From: Alcaligenes faecalis
GTDB taxonomy: Bacteria > Pseudomonadota > Gammaproteobacteria > Burkholderiales > Burkholderiaceae_B
Length of the DNA stretch: 64,000 nucleotides
NCBI RefSeq assembly: GCF_002443155.1
Contig: NZ_CP023667.1
Span: forward strand, 1,674,001 to 1,738,000
Reading direction: 5' to 3'
Position numbers and translations under genes: made by a program
In this document: piece by piece, positions 41,342 through 50,535 of the stretch
Layout of the letters: the number at the start of each line of letters is the position of its first letter
How positions within the stretch are numbered: the stretch's first letter is position 1
The notes under the pieces: model-generated
Seen by the model: the letters and a program-made list of their open reading frames with translations, nothing else
Told to the model about the DNA's origin: nothing
The model's database searches: none

Positions 41342-44300
41342 CTAAGCCGACAACTTCTCCACGCGGGCTGGCAAACCTTGTCGCACGGCAGCCCCTGAAA
41401 CCCAGTCAATCCAGACGTTGTCCTGGCCATCACCACGGGTTGGGTCGGCAAAACCCAACTCGTTCAGGTTCACACCTGCAGCCAGATCGTTCAAGTGGGG
41501 CATAGCCTCACCATCAATCTGGTGTGAACGTGCGCCCAGCTCGGTATGACCAAAACCGTGCTCGATAGCAATGGCCCCGCGCATGATACCGCCACGCACC
41601 AAAGCCACACCTTCAACCGCACCACCTGGTGTGCTGACGCGAATGCGATCACCGTTACGGATGCCCATATTCTTTGCATCCTCCAGATTCAATGAAATCG
41701 GGTTGTGCGGGTGCACCTGACGCAGACGGGACATACCGATAGACATGGAACTCATCAAATTGGATTTGTAGGAGCTCATCAGCAATGGCCACTCTTGTTC
41801 CGAGAAATGCTCACGCATTGGGCTGCCGTCGGCCAGACGGGTAGGGTACCAGGTTGGGCAGCCACTCAGACGCTCACCCGTCATGGTGTGACGCATCTTG
41901 GCCAAGTCCTCGTTCCAGATCTGCAAAGCGTTGTCATAACGGTTCTTCAGCTGATTACCTTTCCAGGCGTTCTCAATGCGGTCGAACCGGCCGCCACGAG
42001 TCAGCAACATCGCCACTTTGCGCTGCTCTTCAGGATGCAGGCGCGCTTGCAGATCCGGGAAGAGGCGATCCACACCTGTCATGCGCATATCGTCGTCGGA
42101 TGCGTCGCCAACCGGGCGGCCAGCACCAAAAGCGATATTGGCCATGCCACGCAGATAAAAATCCTCGGCACGCAGCAAATCATGGGCATTGCCCGCCTTG
42201 TCTTTCAGAACGCCTTTACCAAAACCTGGCAATTCCAGACGCAAAGCTACGGCAAACAGGAAACTTTCCAGATTAATGGGCTGACCATCAGCCGTGCGAT
42301 CCACACGCGGCTGTACCACAGGCCAACGCAGAGTCGAGGACTTGGCGATCACATCGGCCCAGGGTGCTGAAACACCCCAGCTTTCGTAAGTTACCGTGTC
42401 TGGCACGATGTAGTCTGCGTAGGCGTTGGTTTCGTTGATGAACGGGTTGACTGAAATCGACAAAGGCAACACAGCAGGGTCTTTCAGCTTGTGCAGCAAG
42501 GCATTTTTAAAGCCTGCAATTGCGTAGACCGGGTTGCTCATGTGGTTGATCCACACTTTGCTGGTGTAAGGGTAGCCGTTCAGGCCTGATGCAATCATTT
42601 CGCTGCTCAAGGCACCCACGGCGGGGTACCAGGGAGCAGGAGCCGGATACAAGGCTTCACCATTCGCCTGACGACGCTTGAACTCGCTGGATTTTTCGTA
42701 AGCGAAGCGATGACGCGACAAGGACACGCCTTTGGCCGTCACTTTGCCGGGGAATTGAGCGAAGTTGTAGCGTGGGCCGGGGCCAAATGGACCAAATGGG
42801 CCGGCGTCCAGCACCAAACCACCCCTCAGGTTCAGGTTGCCCACCAGCGTATTCAACATGGCAATGGCGTAAGCCGTGTAGAAGCCGGAACCGTTCATGG
42901 TGCCGCCGTGCGCATCGGCTACAGCTTGGCGGCCGTAGCTGGTGAATTCACGGGCCAGCTCGATCAGGGTTTCTTCGTCCATGCCGCAGCCCTTGGCGTA
43001 GTCGGCAATGGATTTTTCCTGACTGCGCTCGCGCAGCATGTTCAACGCAGTACAAACGCGCACATCCTTGCCTTCCAGCTCAACGCTACGGTCAACAAAT
43101 AGCGTGGCGCGATCCAGATCGGTGTGGGCGCGCAGTTCACCTTGTTCGTCCTGGACGATAAAGGGCGATTCAGTGCCTTCGGCCACTTCCCAACCCAGGT
43201 CTGTACCGCGCAAATAGCGGCCAAAGCCAGGGTGTTCAGGGTCAGCGATCAGCAAGTGGCTGGCGTTAGTCCAGGAAGCGGTGTTTTCGTCCTGCTCGGC
43301 AGGTGCGTGGGGCAGGGACAGGTGCTCTGCATCAAATCGCTCTTGTTCCAGAATCCAGCGCAACATGCCCATGACCAACGACAAGTCAGTGCCGGGCAGA
43401 ACAGGCTGCCAACGGTTGCCACTGCCCGAAGCCAGGCTGGACGAGGTGGGCAGAATCGGGGAAACCACCACGTATTTAAAGGTGTTTTCAGGACGCGAGC
43501 GGGCCTCTGCCAATTCACGGCCTTGGCGCTGGAAAGGGTTACCGGATTGAGCCGGCGCGGCACCAATAAACAGACCAAAACGGGCGTTTTTCCAGTCAGG
43601 CTTGCCGTGTGGCATGCCTTTGATATCGCCCATGGCCGCACCCGTACCGACACGGAAGCTTTGGCCACAGTAAGAACCGTGGTTGCTGACGTTGATCGTG
43701 CCAAAAGCTTGCTCGGCAAAGCGTTTCACCAGCGGTGTACGGCCTTCGTTAGCGGCATCCGTGAACAGCAACTGGTTGGCCAGCGGTCCAAACTCGGGGT
43801 TTTGCGGATCAATCAGGGTTTCGTGATCCCAAATAGCACGCAAACCGTCGACATGACCTTCCTTGAACAGGTCGCCGCCTTCGCAGACTTCTTCAATCAG
43901 CTGCTCAAAGCTGATGCGTTCCCATTGACCCGAACCACGGGGGCCAACGCGCTTCAGAGGCGACAGAACACGGTAAGGGCTGCTGTGCTGTTCCAGCATG
44001 GAAGCACCACGGGCACAGGCGCTGGCACGACCTTCCAGGCCGTTTTCACCGCCCAGCATGGCGTAAACCTCGCGTACGGGCTGCTCCATAGGAGCGGACT
44101 GCGTGGTTGCCAGAGGATGGTAAGGGTTGCCGGCAATACGCAGAATCTTGTTGTTCTCCGTATCAATGCGCACACGCACGCCACACTGTGTCCAGCAGCC
44201 CAGACAGCTGGAAGGGCTCACGATCTGACCGGGCTGTGTATCCAGCAAACCCGTAATCGGGTCAATGCGGAATTCGGCTTGCAAGGAGTTGCCACGGGTG

Positions 44301-44467
44301 GCGTGTGCGGTCGGCACACCGGCGGTACCTTGGCCCAGACCTTGCACCGCCTTGACCACGGTGTCGCTATAACCTGCCGCAAAAGCAGCCAGGCCACCCA
44401 CAGCGGCGCCGCCGCGGGTCAATACCTGTCGACGCGACAGGTTAGGGGTTTCTTTTTTCTTGCTCAT
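41342..44467 (-). CDS. ttrA: Tetrathionate reductase subunit A (molybdopterin)
   Basis: A 1041-residue periplasmic catalytic subunit of the DMSO-reductase family, reducing tetrathionate to thiosulfate. The N-terminus is a Tat signal (LSRRQVLTRGG). One [4Fe-4S] is held by Cys-88, 91, 95 and 151 (CLGCWTQC...CARG). The Mo ligand is probably the Cys in NHGSYCGQSFRVG. Later GSGFYTAYAIAMLNTLVGN and VRGGIMRGAIAIEHGFG match the family's pterin-binding domains. Order on the minus strand is ttrB-ttrC-ttrA, as in Salmonella. Arsenate/selenate reductases are related, but the pairing with this B and C subunit favours Ttr. Confidence 0.88.
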   Translation of the reverse strand: MSKKKETPNLSRRQVLTRGGAAVGGLAAFAAGYSDTVVKAVQGLGQGTAGVPTAHATRGNSLQAEFRIDPITGLLDTQPGQIVSPSSCLGCWTQCGVRVRIDTENNKILRIAGNPYHPLATTQSAPMEQPVREVYAMLGGENGLEGRASACARGASMLEQHSSPYRVLSPLKRVGPRGSGQWERISFEQLIEEVCEGGDLFKEGHVDGLRAIWDHETLIDPQNPEFGPLANQLLFTDAANEGRTPLVKRFAEQAFGTINVSNHGSYCGQSFRVGTGAAMGDIKGMPHGKPDWKNARFGLFIGAAPAQSGNPFQRQGRELAEARSRPENTFKYVVVSPILPTSSSLASGSGNRWQPVLPGTDLSLVMGMLRWILEQERFDAEHLSLPHAPAEQDENTASWTNASHLLIADPEHPGFGRYLRGTDLGWEVAEGTESPFIVQDEQGELRAHTDLDRATLFVDRSVELEGKDVRVCTALNMLRERSQEKSIADYAKGCGMDEETLIELAREFTSYGRQAVADAHGGTMNGSGFYTAYAIAMLNTLVGNLNLRGGLVLDAGPFGPFGPGPRYNFAQFPGKVTAKGVSLSRHRFAYEKSSEFKRRQANGEALYPAPAPWYPAVGALSSEMIASGLNGYPYTSKVWINHMSNPVYAIAGFKNALLHKLKDPAVLPLSISVNPFINETNAYADYIVPDTVTYESWGVSAPWADVIAKSSTLRWPVVQPRVDRTADGQPINLESFLFAVALRLELPGFGKGVLKDKAGNAHDLLRAEDFYLRGMANIAFGAGRPVGDASDDDMRMTGVDRLFPDLQARLHPEEQRKVAMLLTRGGRFDRIENAWKGNQLKNRYDNALQIWNEDLAKMRHTMTGERLSGCPTWYPTRLADGSPMREHFSEQEWPLLMSSYKSNLMSSMSIGMSRLRQVHPHNPISLNLEDAKNMGIRNGDRIRVSTPGGAVEGVALVRGGIMRGAIAIEHGFGHTELGARSHQIDGEAMPHLNDLAAGVNLNELGFADPTRGDGQDNVWIDWVSGAAVRQGLPARVEKLSA

Positions 44468-44503
44468 GACGATAAGTACCTGAAAGCTAGTGAGTCTGTG
44501 GGC

Positions 44504-45535
44504 CTAGGCTGTCAAAGACGAACGGCGGGCCGGGAACAGAGAGAGCAGGGTGGTGCTGGCGGCGAGCAAGGCAATACACAAGCCCAGCACACCCAGCATC
44601 CCCAGCAGACCATCGCTGCCTAAGGGCATGGTGTAGAGGTACAAACCGGCACCGTATTTGGGCACACCCTGTACCGCCATGAAAATAATCCAGCGAAACC
44701 CCCAGGCCGAGCCAAGCATGAAAGCTGCACAGAACAAGCTGTAAAGATTGCCTTGCAAGGTGCTGATTGGACGGCTGAGCATATACAGCAACAGCAGGCC
44801 AAACGCGGAAGAGCCCAGAAAGCCCAAACGCCATACGGGGTAGCTCTGGAACAGTTCCCAGGCCGCGCCGAAGGAATGGCTATAGCCCAACAGACCCGAA
44901 CCAACCCAGAGCAGGGCGACCACAATCAGGGTCAGGACGACACCCAGGGACCAGCGGCGTACGTATTCCAGCGGTAAATTAGCTACGCCACCTGGCAAGA
45001 GGCGAGCCACCAGCAGGATGGCACCCAAACTGGCCAGAGCAGCCGTCAAGGCAAAGTTGATGGGCAGGAATGCGGTATTCCACAAGGGACGTGAACGCAG
45101 CACCATCACTTCAAAACCGCTGTAAACCAGAATCGACAAGGCCGAAACCAGCAGGGCCAGGCTCAACCAGCGCCACAGGGCGCGTTTGTTCAACCACCAG
45201 GCCAGCACGTTGGCCATGGACAGGCCGACGAACAGGGGCAGCAGTACGGCACCCAGCGACATCCACGACCAGGGAGTGAAATGGGCGTAGAAATGCCAGA
45301 AGCGGCCGGGTTGGTGCAAGTCAGCCAGCAAGGACACAGGAGCGGCAATGCTGCTACACAGCAGCACAATCATCAGAGCGGGCTCCAGACGACGCAAAGC
45401 ACTATCGCTGGACCAGGCGCAACGCCACACCCATACAGTGCTGGTGGCGGCCATACCGACCAGGAAAAAATATTGGACCGCCCAAGGTAACCAGGCAACT
45501 TCATAGGCGGGGGTCAGAACTTCGATAATAGACAT
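44504..45535 (-). CDS. ttrC: Tetrathionate reductase subunit C (NrfD/PsrC membrane quinol oxidase)
   Basis: A 343-residue integral membrane protein with about nine helices, NrfD/PsrC family. It oxidises menaquinol or ubiquinol and hands electrons to the TtrB iron-sulfur subunit. Start MSIIEVLTPAYEVAWLPWAV is typical, with YFFLVGMAATSTVWVW as the first helix and HFTPWSWMSLGAVLLPLF containing the conserved PWSWMSLG quinol-site region. Between ttrB (9 bp upstream) and ttrA (36 bp downstream). No cytochrome motif present. Confidence 0.87.
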   Translation of the reverse strand: MSIIEVLTPAYEVAWLPWAVQYFFLVGMAATSTVWVWRCAWSSDSALRRLEPALMIVLLCSSIAAPVSLLADLHQPGRFWHFYAHFTPWSWMSLGAVLLPLFVGLSMANVLAWWLNKRALWRWLSLALLVSALSILVYSGFEVMVLRSRPLWNTAFLPINFALTAALASLGAILLVARLLPGGVANLPLEYVRRWSLGVVLTLIVVALLWVGSGLLGYSHSFGAAWELFQSYPVWRLGFLGSSAFGLLLLYMLSRPISTLQGNLYSLFCAAFMLGSAWGFRWIIFMAVQGVPKYGAGLYLYTMPLGSDGLLGMLGVLGLCIALLAASTTLLSLFPARRSSLTA

Positions 45536-45544
45536 AGCGGCCCC

Positions 45545-46303
45545 TTAGAACTGATTGGTCAGACGCACACTGGCCTGGCCATCCACACCATCGACGAACT
45601 CGTCCGGCAAACCGATGTAGAACACATGCGGGCTGGTATTCATGCCGGGTTTGAGTACGCGGATTTCCTCTTTGTGCTCTTTGAGCAACTGGGAAATCGT
45701 GCTGGTTTCATCGTTCATATCGCCAATGACGCGCGCGCCACCAACGCAGCTCTCCACACAGGCGGGCAGCAAGCCCACTTCCAGGCGGTGCTCGCAGAAG
45801 GTGCATTTGTCGGCGGTTTGTGTTTCATGGTTAATGAAACGGGCATCGTAAGGACAGGCTTGAACACAGTAGGCACAGCCGACACAGCGCTCGTTGTCGA
45901 CCAGCACCACACCATCTTCGCGCTGGAACGTCGCCTGTACAGGACAGACCGGCACACAGGGCGGGTTGTCGCAGTGGTTACAGAGGCGTGGCAGGCTCAG
46001 CATGGCCGCCTGCTGCTGTTCATCGAGCACCTCGTATTGCAGAACCGTGGTACGGAACTGCCCGATAGGCGGTGCATTTTCGATAGAACAGCTGACCGTA
46101 CAGGCCTGGCAACCGATACATTTTCTTAGATCAACCACCATGCCGTAGCGGGCCCCATCTTTCCCACCGCTACGTCGTGAAGGTTGGCTGTTCATTGCGG
46201 CCTGAACAGGCTGAATAGGAATAATCGTGGCCCCGGCACTCAGGCCCAGCAATTCCTTAAGAAAACGTCGCTTGCCCTTTTTGGGCTCGGCGCTTGGAAT
46301 CAT
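45545..46303 (-). CDS. ttrB: Tetrathionate reductase subunit B (four [4Fe-4S])
   Basis: A 252-residue periplasmic ferredoxin-like subunit, first gene of ttrBCA. The N-terminus has a Tat-type signal (GKRRFLKELLGLSAGA). Four cysteine clusters follow in order: CIGCQACTVSC, CNHCDNPPCVPVCP, CVGCAYCVQACP and CTFCEHR..PACVESC, holding four [4Fe-4S] clusters. It transfers electrons from TtrC to TtrA. ATG at 46303 has AAGGA upstream. The promoter has an FNR box at class II distance; no ttrRS two-component genes are found near. Confidence 0.9.
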   Translation of the reverse strand: MIPSAEPKKGKRRFLKELLGLSAGATIIPIQPVQAAMNSQPSRRSGGKDGARYGMVVDLRKCIGCQACTVSCSIENAPPIGQFRTTVLQYEVLDEQQQAAMLSLPRLCNHCDNPPCVPVCPVQATFQREDGVVLVDNERCVGCAYCVQACPYDARFINHETQTADKCTFCEHRLEVGLLPACVESCVGGARVIGDMNDETSTISQLLKEHKEEIRVLKPGMNTSPHVFYIGLPDEFVDGVDGQASVRLTNQF

Positions 46304-46356
46304 GTGTTTTCCTTTTTATGCTTGGGTTGAACCCATTTACATTATTTGTAGTTATA

Positions 46357-46398
46357 AGCATATGAAGAATACAAAGTTCCAATCTTGATGAACGTCAA
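46357..46398 (-). promoter_or_regulatory. FNR class II promoter of ttrBCA
   Basis: TTGACGTTCATCAA (46398-46385) matches FNR consensus at 9 of 10 positions. Its centre (46391.5) is 41.5 bp from a start at 46350 predicted by the -10 TATGCT (46362-46357). That is the exact geometry of an FNR-activated class II promoter. Confidence 0.8.
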
Positions 46399-46449
46399 AA
46401 AGAACATTTAAAGGTTGAAATGTTGACGCACGGCTGTATTTGTCAGGCA

Positions 46450-46482
46450 TAAAAAAACGCCCCTCCGTTCTGGGGAGGGGCG
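46450..46482 (-). terminator. Terminator of the TonB receptor gene
   Basis: Stem CGCCCCTCC / GGAGGGGCG (46458-46466, 46474-46482), loop of seven, followed on the minus strand by seven T. Confidence 0.9.
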
Positions 46483-46511
46483 ACAGGTATCTTGCCTGCA
46501 GACGAAGACGC

Positions 46512-48806
46512 TTAGAACGTCCCGCTCAATCCCAGGAAGAAAGTGCGACCTGGTTGGTTGAACGTATGAGCGCCGGCACCGTAGATGTAGTTGGGTGTAC
46601 CCAGGTTCACCCCGATGGCGTTGCCGCGGCGGAACAGACGCTTGTCAAAGAGGTTATCAACCCCTGCATTGATCCGGAAATGCTTGTTGATCTTGTACTG
46701 CGTGCTCAAACCAAACAAGGCGTAAGGGGAGACCTTGTCGGTTGCAGAACCCGTCAAAGGCTGACCGTAGTAATCATATTTCGGTGGCTTTTGCTCGCCG
46801 TAGAAGGTTGCCTTGGCGCGCAGCGACCAGTCAGCATTCACGTTCCAGTCCAAAGTTGTGTTGATGGTGTACTTGGGAATGGTCGATAGCGCTTCACCTG
46901 TGGTCTTGTTTTTGGACTCGATCATGTAGGTAAAGTTGGTGGACCACATCCAGTTTTCAGCCAGAGGCAGGGTCAAGTTACCTTCCAGACCAGAAACCAC
47001 GGCTTTGGGAATATTTTCCCATTGCAGGATCAATTGCTGATTGTTCAAGGCCGTAAAGCTATCCACGGCAAAACGACCAGCTTCTACTTTGTTGCGGTAA
47101 TCGTTGTGGAAGTAGGTCAAGCTGGCACCCAGGCCATTATCACCCACGTACTCGACACCCAGCTCTTTGTTGATGCTGGTTTCAGCCTTCAAGTCCGAAT
47201 TACCTTGCAGGAAACAACCCGTACTGCTGCCCGTGGTATTGCCCCAGCAGCCGTTACCCAGGCTGTACAAGGTGTAGCCATCATTGCTTTGATACAGGTT
47301 GGGAGCCTTGTAAGCGCGGGCAATACCGGCTTTCAGCAACCAGTTATCCGTCACGGCATGCGTCAGGTTCAGCGAAGGGCTCCAATTGCTGCCGTGTTTG
47401 TCGTGATAGTCAAACCGCAGACCGGGGGTAACGGTCGTCTTGTCCGTCGCATAAATATTGTTTTCTGCAAAAACAGAGTAGATATTCGCCCGTGACTTGG
47501 GTTTGTATTTATTGGGGACGCCTGGAATACGAGTCGGGTTGCGCTGTGCCAAATCTGACGACTGGTCATTCAACTCCTGTCCTACCCATTCCATGCCGAT
47601 CGTGGCGTACTGCTCAACGCTGCCGGTCTTGAATTGATGGCTGGCTTCGGCGTGGGCCGTAAGAGTCGTCAAGTCTGCGGTGCCAAAACCACCGTCGTTT
47701 ACACGAGTTGGATCGTTAAAGGCGCCTTCAGTACCACCGGCCAGACCTTCAAGCAGACGATAGTTGCGCGTCTTTTCGTACTGGAAGTAGGCCAGGGAAT
47801 TTGTCTTGTCGTTCCAGTCGCCACGATGCGTCAGCGAGTAGCTTTGGCGATACATCTTGTTGGTTTCGTCGCCCAATTGACGTTTCACCTCGTCATTGGT
47901 ATTCGTGTTCTGGGTATCACCCGTGTAGATATTGCCCTGACGGCTATAAGAAGCCTCCAGATCCACGGTTTGGCGAGTATCCAGACGCCAGGACAGCAAA
48001 CCATTGATGTCCTTGTTACGCACACCCTCACGGCCGGCCGGCAAGCTGTTCGCATTGGCACCTCCGCGCTCGGTCTGATGTCCTTTATTGATCTCCGGAT
48101 CGTCTGAATCTGTCTTGTTCAGGTTTCCGTACAAACGGAAGGACAGGGATTCGCTGATCGGGCCGCTCAAGCCAAAGCTCATGCGACGCGTGGCGCCTTC
48201 ATCGCTATGCTCGGGCAGGTTGCCGTACAGGGAGTAAGTGCCCTGGAAGGTGTCTGTTGTCGGTTTGGTGATGATGTTGACCACACCACCCGCAGCGCCG
48301 TTTCCGTAACGGGCCGCTGCCGGGCCGCGCAACACTTCCACTCGTTCGATCTGTTCGGCAGGCACCCAGTTAGTGTCACCACGCGAATCGCGCTCGCCAC
48401 GCCAGCCAAACCGCACGGCAGAGCGAGAGCTGACGGGTTTGCCGTCAATCAGGATCATGGTGTTTTCCGGGCCCATGCCACGAATATCGATCTGGCGATT
48501 GTTGCCGCGCTGGCCGCTGGCCGAGTTGCCGGTCAAGTTGACACCCGGCATGGTACGTAAAACTTCGGAGATATCGTTGGCGGGAGGGGATTTCTGGATG
48601 TCCTCAGCAGTGATGATGGACGAACCCAAGGTTTGCTTGAGCTCCTGCTCGGCCTTGACCACAATGCGGTCCAGCTCCTCGACCTCTTGCGCTTGCGTCT
48701 GATAGGGAAATGCCAACAATAAAGCTACGGCCAGACTGCTTAAAGGCATAAAAGATACGCCGCTAGGCATGTGGCGCTTAGCGGCGAAAGACGAGGACAC
48801 CGACAT
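46512..48806 (-). CDS. TonB-dependent siderophore receptor (FepA/BfrA type)
   Basis: About 764 residues; signal peptide ends near TQAQE. TonB box-like DRIVVKA (about 47-53) precedes the plug domain (about 60-190: SEVLRTMPGVNLTGN, RQIDIRGMGPENTMILIDG, RVEVLRGPAAARYGNGAAGG). The 22-stranded barrel follows and ends in the usual aromatic-terminal strand (TFFLGLSGTF). The plug sequence and a disulfide-like pair in GNGCWGNTTGSSTGCFL resemble catecholate receptors FepA, PfeA and BfrA. I prefer ATG 48806 over GTG 48815, since GGGTG lies six bases before it. A Fur-like box lies just upstream. Confidence 0.9.
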   Translation of the reverse strand: MSVSSSFAAKRHMPSGVSFMPLSSLAVALLLAFPYQTQAQEVEELDRIVVKAEQELKQTLGSSIITAEDIQKSPPANDISEVLRTMPGVNLTGNSASGQRGNNRQIDIRGMGPENTMILIDGKPVSSRSAVRFGWRGERDSRGDTNWVPAEQIERVEVLRGPAAARYGNGAAGGVVNIITKPTTDTFQGTYSLYGNLPEHSDEGATRRMSFGLSGPISESLSFRLYGNLNKTDSDDPEINKGHQTERGGANANSLPAGREGVRNKDINGLLSWRLDTRQTVDLEASYSRQGNIYTGDTQNTNTNDEVKRQLGDETNKMYRQSYSLTHRGDWNDKTNSLAYFQYEKTRNYRLLEGLAGGTEGAFNDPTRVNDGGFGTADLTTLTAHAEASHQFKTGSVEQYATIGMEWVGQELNDQSSDLAQRNPTRIPGVPNKYKPKSRANIYSVFAENNIYATDKTTVTPGLRFDYHDKHGSNWSPSLNLTHAVTDNWLLKAGIARAYKAPNLYQSNDGYTLYSLGNGCWGNTTGSSTGCFLQGNSDLKAETSINKELGVEYVGDNGLGASLTYFHNDYRNKVEAGRFAVDSFTALNNQQLILQWENIPKAVVSGLEGNLTLPLAENWMWSTNFTYMIESKNKTTGEALSTIPKYTINTTLDWNVNADWSLRAKATFYGEQKPPKYDYYGQPLTGSATDKVSPYALFGLSTQYKINKHFRINAGVDNLFDKRLFRRGNAIGVNLGTPNYIYGAGAHTFNQPGRTFFLGLSGTF

Positions 48807-48820
48807 AATGAACACCCAGT

Positions 48821-48839
48821 GATAATGAGATTGATTCCC
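48821..48839 (-). promoter_or_regulatory. Fur-box-like sequence upstream of the receptor
   Basis: GATAATGAGATTGATTCCC matches 14 of 19 bases of the Fur consensus GATAATGATAATCATTATC and lies 15 bp before the start codon. Iron control is expected for such a receptor. Confidence 0.6.
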
Positions 48840-48990
48840 GATTATAAGCAGGGCTGGCCACGTTACAAGGCGTTAATCTCGTAAAACCAACACATTTAAC
48901 GGCACAAATTCACGCTTGGCCAGGTCCGCCGCACTCAAAGCAGCGGCCTGTCAAGGCTGACAGCTTGCGTAGCAAGAGAGCAGCTTGTAT

Positions 48991-49278
48991 TTAGGCGCAA
49001 ACGCTGCAGCCAGGGCCCATACAAGTATGAATCACGGAATTCCGGGTGCTGGAACGGGTGCCAGGCCCGGTCACATTATTGCCTGCCAGGGCTTGCTGAG
49101 GCGTCAGGCCACGTGTGGGGCTGGCTTTGCTGAACAGACGGCGCGGTGCGCTTATTTGCAGCAAGAGGCTGCCTTTTTCACAAGCAGGGCAGGTCTGGGG
49201 GTCATTGCGGGTGGCAATGCTGCGCAGATGGCTGCTGCGTTGCAGGCAATGATTACAAAGGTAGTCGTACAAAGGCAT
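48991..49278 (-). CDS. fmdB: FmdB-like zinc-ribbon protein
   Basis: 95 residues. N-terminal zinc ribbon of the FmdB/regulatory type: MPLYDYLCNHCLQRSSHLRS with CNHC and, 22 residues on, CPAC. The C-terminal end adds TCMGPGCSVCA, a further cluster of three cysteines that may bind metal. It lies 57 bp downstream of the formamidase gene on the same strand, the usual fmdA-fmdB pairing; FmdB was first noted as a putative regulator of formamidase in Methylophilus. Role (regulator or metallochaperone) remains unclear. Confidence 0.8.
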   Translation of the reverse strand: MPLYDYLCNHCLQRSSHLRSIATRNDPQTCPACEKGSLLLQISAPRRLFSKASPTRGLTPQQALAGNNVTGPGTRSSTRNSVIHTCMGPGCSVCA

Positions 49279-49335
49279 GGCGAATCCGAGTAAAGCGAGC
49301 CCTGGCCTCTAAAAGAAGCCAGGGCCGGAGACCGA

Positions 49336-50535
49336 TCAGGTCAGGTTACAGCGTGTACCAGGGCGGCCGAAACGGGCCGCATCATTCAAGGCACCTTTAG
49401 GCAGAATATCGGTATCAAAAATACCGGTAGGCAATGCCAGGGAAGCAGAGCTGTTGGGCAGATCCACCACGCCACCGTAACGGCCTTCAACTGGAGCCGC
49501 TGTCAGCAGCATGTACGCCTGTGCGCGCGACAGGTCAGTCGTGCGGCTGATGTAATCGATCGCAGCCAGACAGGCTTGACGGTAAGCAACCGTGGAATCC
49601 AGGTAGTAGTTGACGCCTTCTTCCACACTGATGCCGGTGAAGTGCATCCACTGATCGTACTTGGGATCGTGACGGCCTGGAACATAGATAGGCGCGGTCA
49701 GATTGTATTTGGCCATACCGCCTTTGATGAGATCAAAGCCAAGGTGGGCCGCGCCGTCCATTTCAATGGCGCCACAGAAGGAGATTTCGCCATCGCCCTG
49801 GGAGAAGTGCAAGTCACCCATGGACAGGCCAGCTCCCTTCACATAGACGGGGAAGTAAATCCGCGAGCCAATGGTCAGGTTCTTGATGTCCAGGTTACCG
49901 CCGTGCTCACGTGGAGGCACGGTACGGGCAGCTTCAGCCGCCATGCGGTCAAATTCCGCGCCTTTCACACCGCGTAATACGGCTGTTTTGGCATCGGGCG
50001 GGTTAGCGTGACCCTTGGGCACTAGCAGGGCTTCACGGCGATTCCACTCGCGCAGCAGGTCGTGCGAGGGCAGCGTGCCGATCAGGCCGGGGTGCATCAT
50101 GGCCGCAATGCGTACGCCAGGGATGTGACGCGAAGTGGCGTAAACACCATGCAGGTCCCAGATGGCCTTGTCGGCTTCGGGGAAATGCTCGGCCAAAAAG
50201 CCACCGCCATTTTCCTTGGCAAAAATGCCCGAGAAACCTACAGGAGTAATGGCGCGAATATCCAGCAGATCCACCACCAGAATGTCGCCTGGCTCAGCGC
50301 CCTCTACATGGATAGGGCCCGTCAGAGGGTGAGCGCGGGTCAGATCAACATCGCGTACGTCGTTGGCGCTGTCCGTGTTTTTGATCTGGGCGTCCAGAAA
50401 GTCCATGCATTCCAGAATCATTTCTTCGCCAGGCTTCACGCTGGTCAGGTCTGGAATGTCCGGGTGCCATCGGTTGTGCCCGATTTCAGCTTGCTCGGCC
50501 AGGGGTGCGCCGGGTTTGATTTTTATATGCTGCAT
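49336..50535 (-). CDS. fmdA: Formamidase (acetamidase/formamidase family)
   Basis: A 399-residue FmdA/AmdA hydrolase releasing ammonia from formamide or short aliphatic amides. Landmarks: HNRWHPDIPDLTSVKPGEEM near the N-terminus, LTGPIHVEGAEPGDILVVDL, SMGDLHFSQGDGEISFCGAI and YLLTAAP-like YMLLTAAPVEGRYGGVVDLP. The start at 50535 follows CGGAGAACAC. fmdB lies downstream. It is divergent from an 8-oxoguanine deaminase gene, so its product could also handle formamide-type nitrogen released in purine breakdown; this is only a neighbourhood argument. Confidence 0.92.
   Translation of the reverse strand: MQHIKIKPGAPLAEQAEIGHNRWHPDIPDLTSVKPGEEMILECMDFLDAQIKNTDSANDVRDVDLTRAHPLTGPIHVEGAEPGDILVVDLLDIRAITPVGFSGIFAKENGGGFLAEHFPEADKAIWDLHGVYATSRHIPGVRIAAMMHPGLIGTLPSHDLLREWNRREALLVPKGHANPPDAKTAVLRGVKGAEFDRMAAEAARTVPPREHGGNLDIKNLTIGSRIYFPVYVKGAGLSMGDLHFSQGDGEISFCGAIEMDGAAHLGFDLIKGGMAKYNLTAPIYVPGRHDPKYDQWMHFTGISVEEGVNYYLDSTVAYRQACLAAIDYISRTTDLSRAQAYMLLTAAPVEGRYGGVVDLPNSSASLALPTGIFDTDILPKGALNDAARFGRPGTRCNLT

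Noticed and set aside
42710..44623. Plus-strand ORFs of 130 and 499 codons opposite ttrA
   Set aside because: Antisense shadows; the minus-strand frame has complete molybdopterin-enzyme motifs.
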